Source: Desulfosudis oleivorans (GTDB lineage: Bacteria; Desulfobacterota; Desulfobacteria; Desulfobacterales; SURF-7). Taken from it: DNA of 42,574 nt. The DNA lies in NCBI GenBank assembly GCA_020723325.1, contig DYJD01000024.1:76906-119479 (forward strand), read 5' to 3'. Below the pieces are notes generated by a model that saw only the letters and a list, made by a program, of their open reading frames with translations, was not told where the DNA came from and made no database searches. Position 1 is the first letter of the stretch; each line of letters opens with the position of its first letter. The position numbers and the translations under genes are program-made. This document shows, one piece after another, positions 41,833 through 42,574 of this stretch.

Positions 41833-42480
41833 TGGGACAGGTTCACTATACTCTTTCCGAGAAATTACTAAAAATCAGATCACATCTCCGCTCCATAGCG
41901 GCTGAGATATTGCCAAAAACTCTACTATCAGGCATTACCGATTAGGAATGAGAGACAAGCGAAAGGCTTCTATTGCATAGTGTGGGCGTGGTTGAGCGAA
42001 AATCCTTGACTGGGATTTCGATTTTAAAAAGCAGCAGGTTTTTGATCCAATTCGCTTTCGCTGGTGAAATAGATCATTCCGTAAGACGCTTCAAGGAGTA
42101 TAGCCCTTTCAAACCTGATATGGGCTTGGGTTTTTTCTCTTTGGCGGATAAAGGAATGGGACAGGTTCACTATACTCTTTCCGAGAAATTACTAAAAATC
42201 AGATCACATCTCCGCTCCATAGCGGCTGAGATATTGCCAAAAACTCTACTATCAGGCATTACCGATTAGGAATGAGAGACAAGCGAAAGGCTTCTATTGC
42301 ATAGTGTGGGCGTGGTTGAGCGAAAATCCTTGACTGGGATTTCGATTTTAAAAAGCAGCAGGTTTTTGATCCAATTCGCTTTCGTTGGTGAATTAGATCA
42401 TTCCGTAAGACGCTTCAAGGAGTATAGCCCTTTCAAACCTGATATTGGCTTCGGTTTTTTCTCCTTGGCGGATGGAAATA
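41833..42480. repeat. 324-bp tandem repeat carrying transposase end fragments
   Basis: The sequence starting TGGGACAGGTTCAC at 41833 recurs at 42157, and TGTGGGCGTGG at 41981 recurs at 42305: both offsets are 324 bp. The first 230 bp or so are identical, then a few substitutions appear. Each unit has about 125 bp of unassigned sequence with a small CCGCT/AGCGG hairpin, followed by the 3' end of the transposase and its flank. Confidence 0.9.
42074..42148 (-). pseudogene. Transposase C-terminal remnant, 24 codons
   Basis: Read on the minus strand, the segment encodes SAKEKKPKPISGLKGLYSLK then RLTE and a stop, the same C-terminus as the copy at 41161. All upstream coding sequence is replaced by the 125-bp segment. 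It is an internally deleted copy of the element. Confidence 0.85.
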
Positions 42481-42574
42481 GATCCTTGACTCGCAAATAT
42501 TGTTTCCGCACAAAGTCCCTGGAGCCGATAATGCCGGAATCTGTAAAATAGCGCGTGCGATAAAGGAATCGATC
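42398..42574 (-). pseudogene. Third transposase copy, 3' end only (runs off right edge)
   Basis: The minus strand encodes about 58 C-terminal residues (starting DRFLYRTRYFTDSGIIG and ending SLKRLTE), very similar to the copy at 41161-41826 with a few substitutions. The frame stays open to the window edge, so the copy may be complete further on or a fragment; that cannot be told here. Confidence 0.75.

Noticed and set aside
41973-42551. Two similar plus-strand ORFs (98 and 84 codons, starting alike)
   Set aside because: They are antisense to the transposase 3' ends and resemble each other only because of the 324-bp tandem repeat.
1-42574. CRISPR arrays, tRNA and rRNA genes
   Set aside because: No spaced short direct repeats, tRNA cloverleaf patterns or rRNA sequence were recognised by eye; a tRNA or Rfam scan would be needed to exclude short ones.

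Overview
The window reads as chromosomal DNA of a Gram-negative, probably anaerobic bacterium. The best guess is a Desulfobacterota (deltaproteobacterial sulfate-reducer type) genome. The reasons are circumstantial: a siroheme/heme gene set (precorrin-2 dehydrogenase, CcsA/ResC-type cytochrome c assembly protein, glutamyl-tRNA reductase), a SulP anion transporter embedded in a two-component gene set, a beta-barrel-like outer membrane protein, several lipoproteins and exported proteins, and many single-domain response regulators. No rRNA, tRNA or CRISPR array was recognised.

Layout. (1) 1-4423, minus strand: the start of a spermidine-synthase-like membrane protein, then an operon of neutral ceramidase, Lgt-like membrane protein and CPBP intramembrane protease. 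The ceramidase uses a TTG start behind a near-perfect ribosome binding site, and a TetR-type palindrome lies just downstream of its likely promoter. (2) 4772-6361: an exported YXWGXW-repeat protein. (3) 10817-6572, minus strand: a tight six-gene operon of outer membrane barrel, ECF sigma factor, zinc-finger anti-sigma factor, a small exported protein, a DUF3106 protein and a geranylgeranyl-reductase-like flavoprotein. A DUF4382 lipoprotein is transcribed divergently and ends at a strong terminator. (4) 13084-13701: a short FlgM-like protein and a PilZ-like protein. (5) 13892-21133, plus strand: the most striking block. A self-regulated TetR gene is followed by a SulP transporter with a large coiled-coil insertion, a cytidylate-kinase-like/receiver fusion, a Cache-domain histidine kinase, a receiver, a kinase-like protein that keeps only the histidine domain, and a third receiver. 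The two histidine domains resemble each other, as do the three receivers, so the module looks built by internal duplication.

(6) 21158-26508, minus strand: response regulator plus aminopeptidase P; Lrp regulator, DAP-decarboxylase-like enzyme and an atypical crotonase; PrmA. (7) 26876-27805: an exported protein made of eight 36-residue repeats, with its own terminator. (8) 28133-31109: VapBC-type toxin-antitoxin pair, a small conserved hypothetical, a DUF1848 protein and DusB. (9) 31247-39110, plus strand: DHH phosphoesterase, metallo-beta-lactamase-fold hydrolase, precorrin-2 dehydrogenase, cytochrome c assembly protein, HemA, DksA, PHP phosphoesterase, RNase III and a radical SAM protein. 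A universal stress protein converges on the last of these. (10) 39937-42574: a REP hairpin nested inside a larger inverted repeat, a papain-family peptidase, and a degraded REP-associated transposase region. Three copies of the transposase 3' end are arranged here, two of them in a 324-bp tandem repeat, and the last runs off the right edge.

Functionally, the tetrapyrrole genes fit a lifestyle based on cytochromes and siroheme enzymes. The SulP block looks like a dedicated anion-uptake system with its own phosphorelay. The ceramidase operon suggests remodelling of envelope lipids or lipoproteins. These are inferences from domain content and gene order; no database search was possible.
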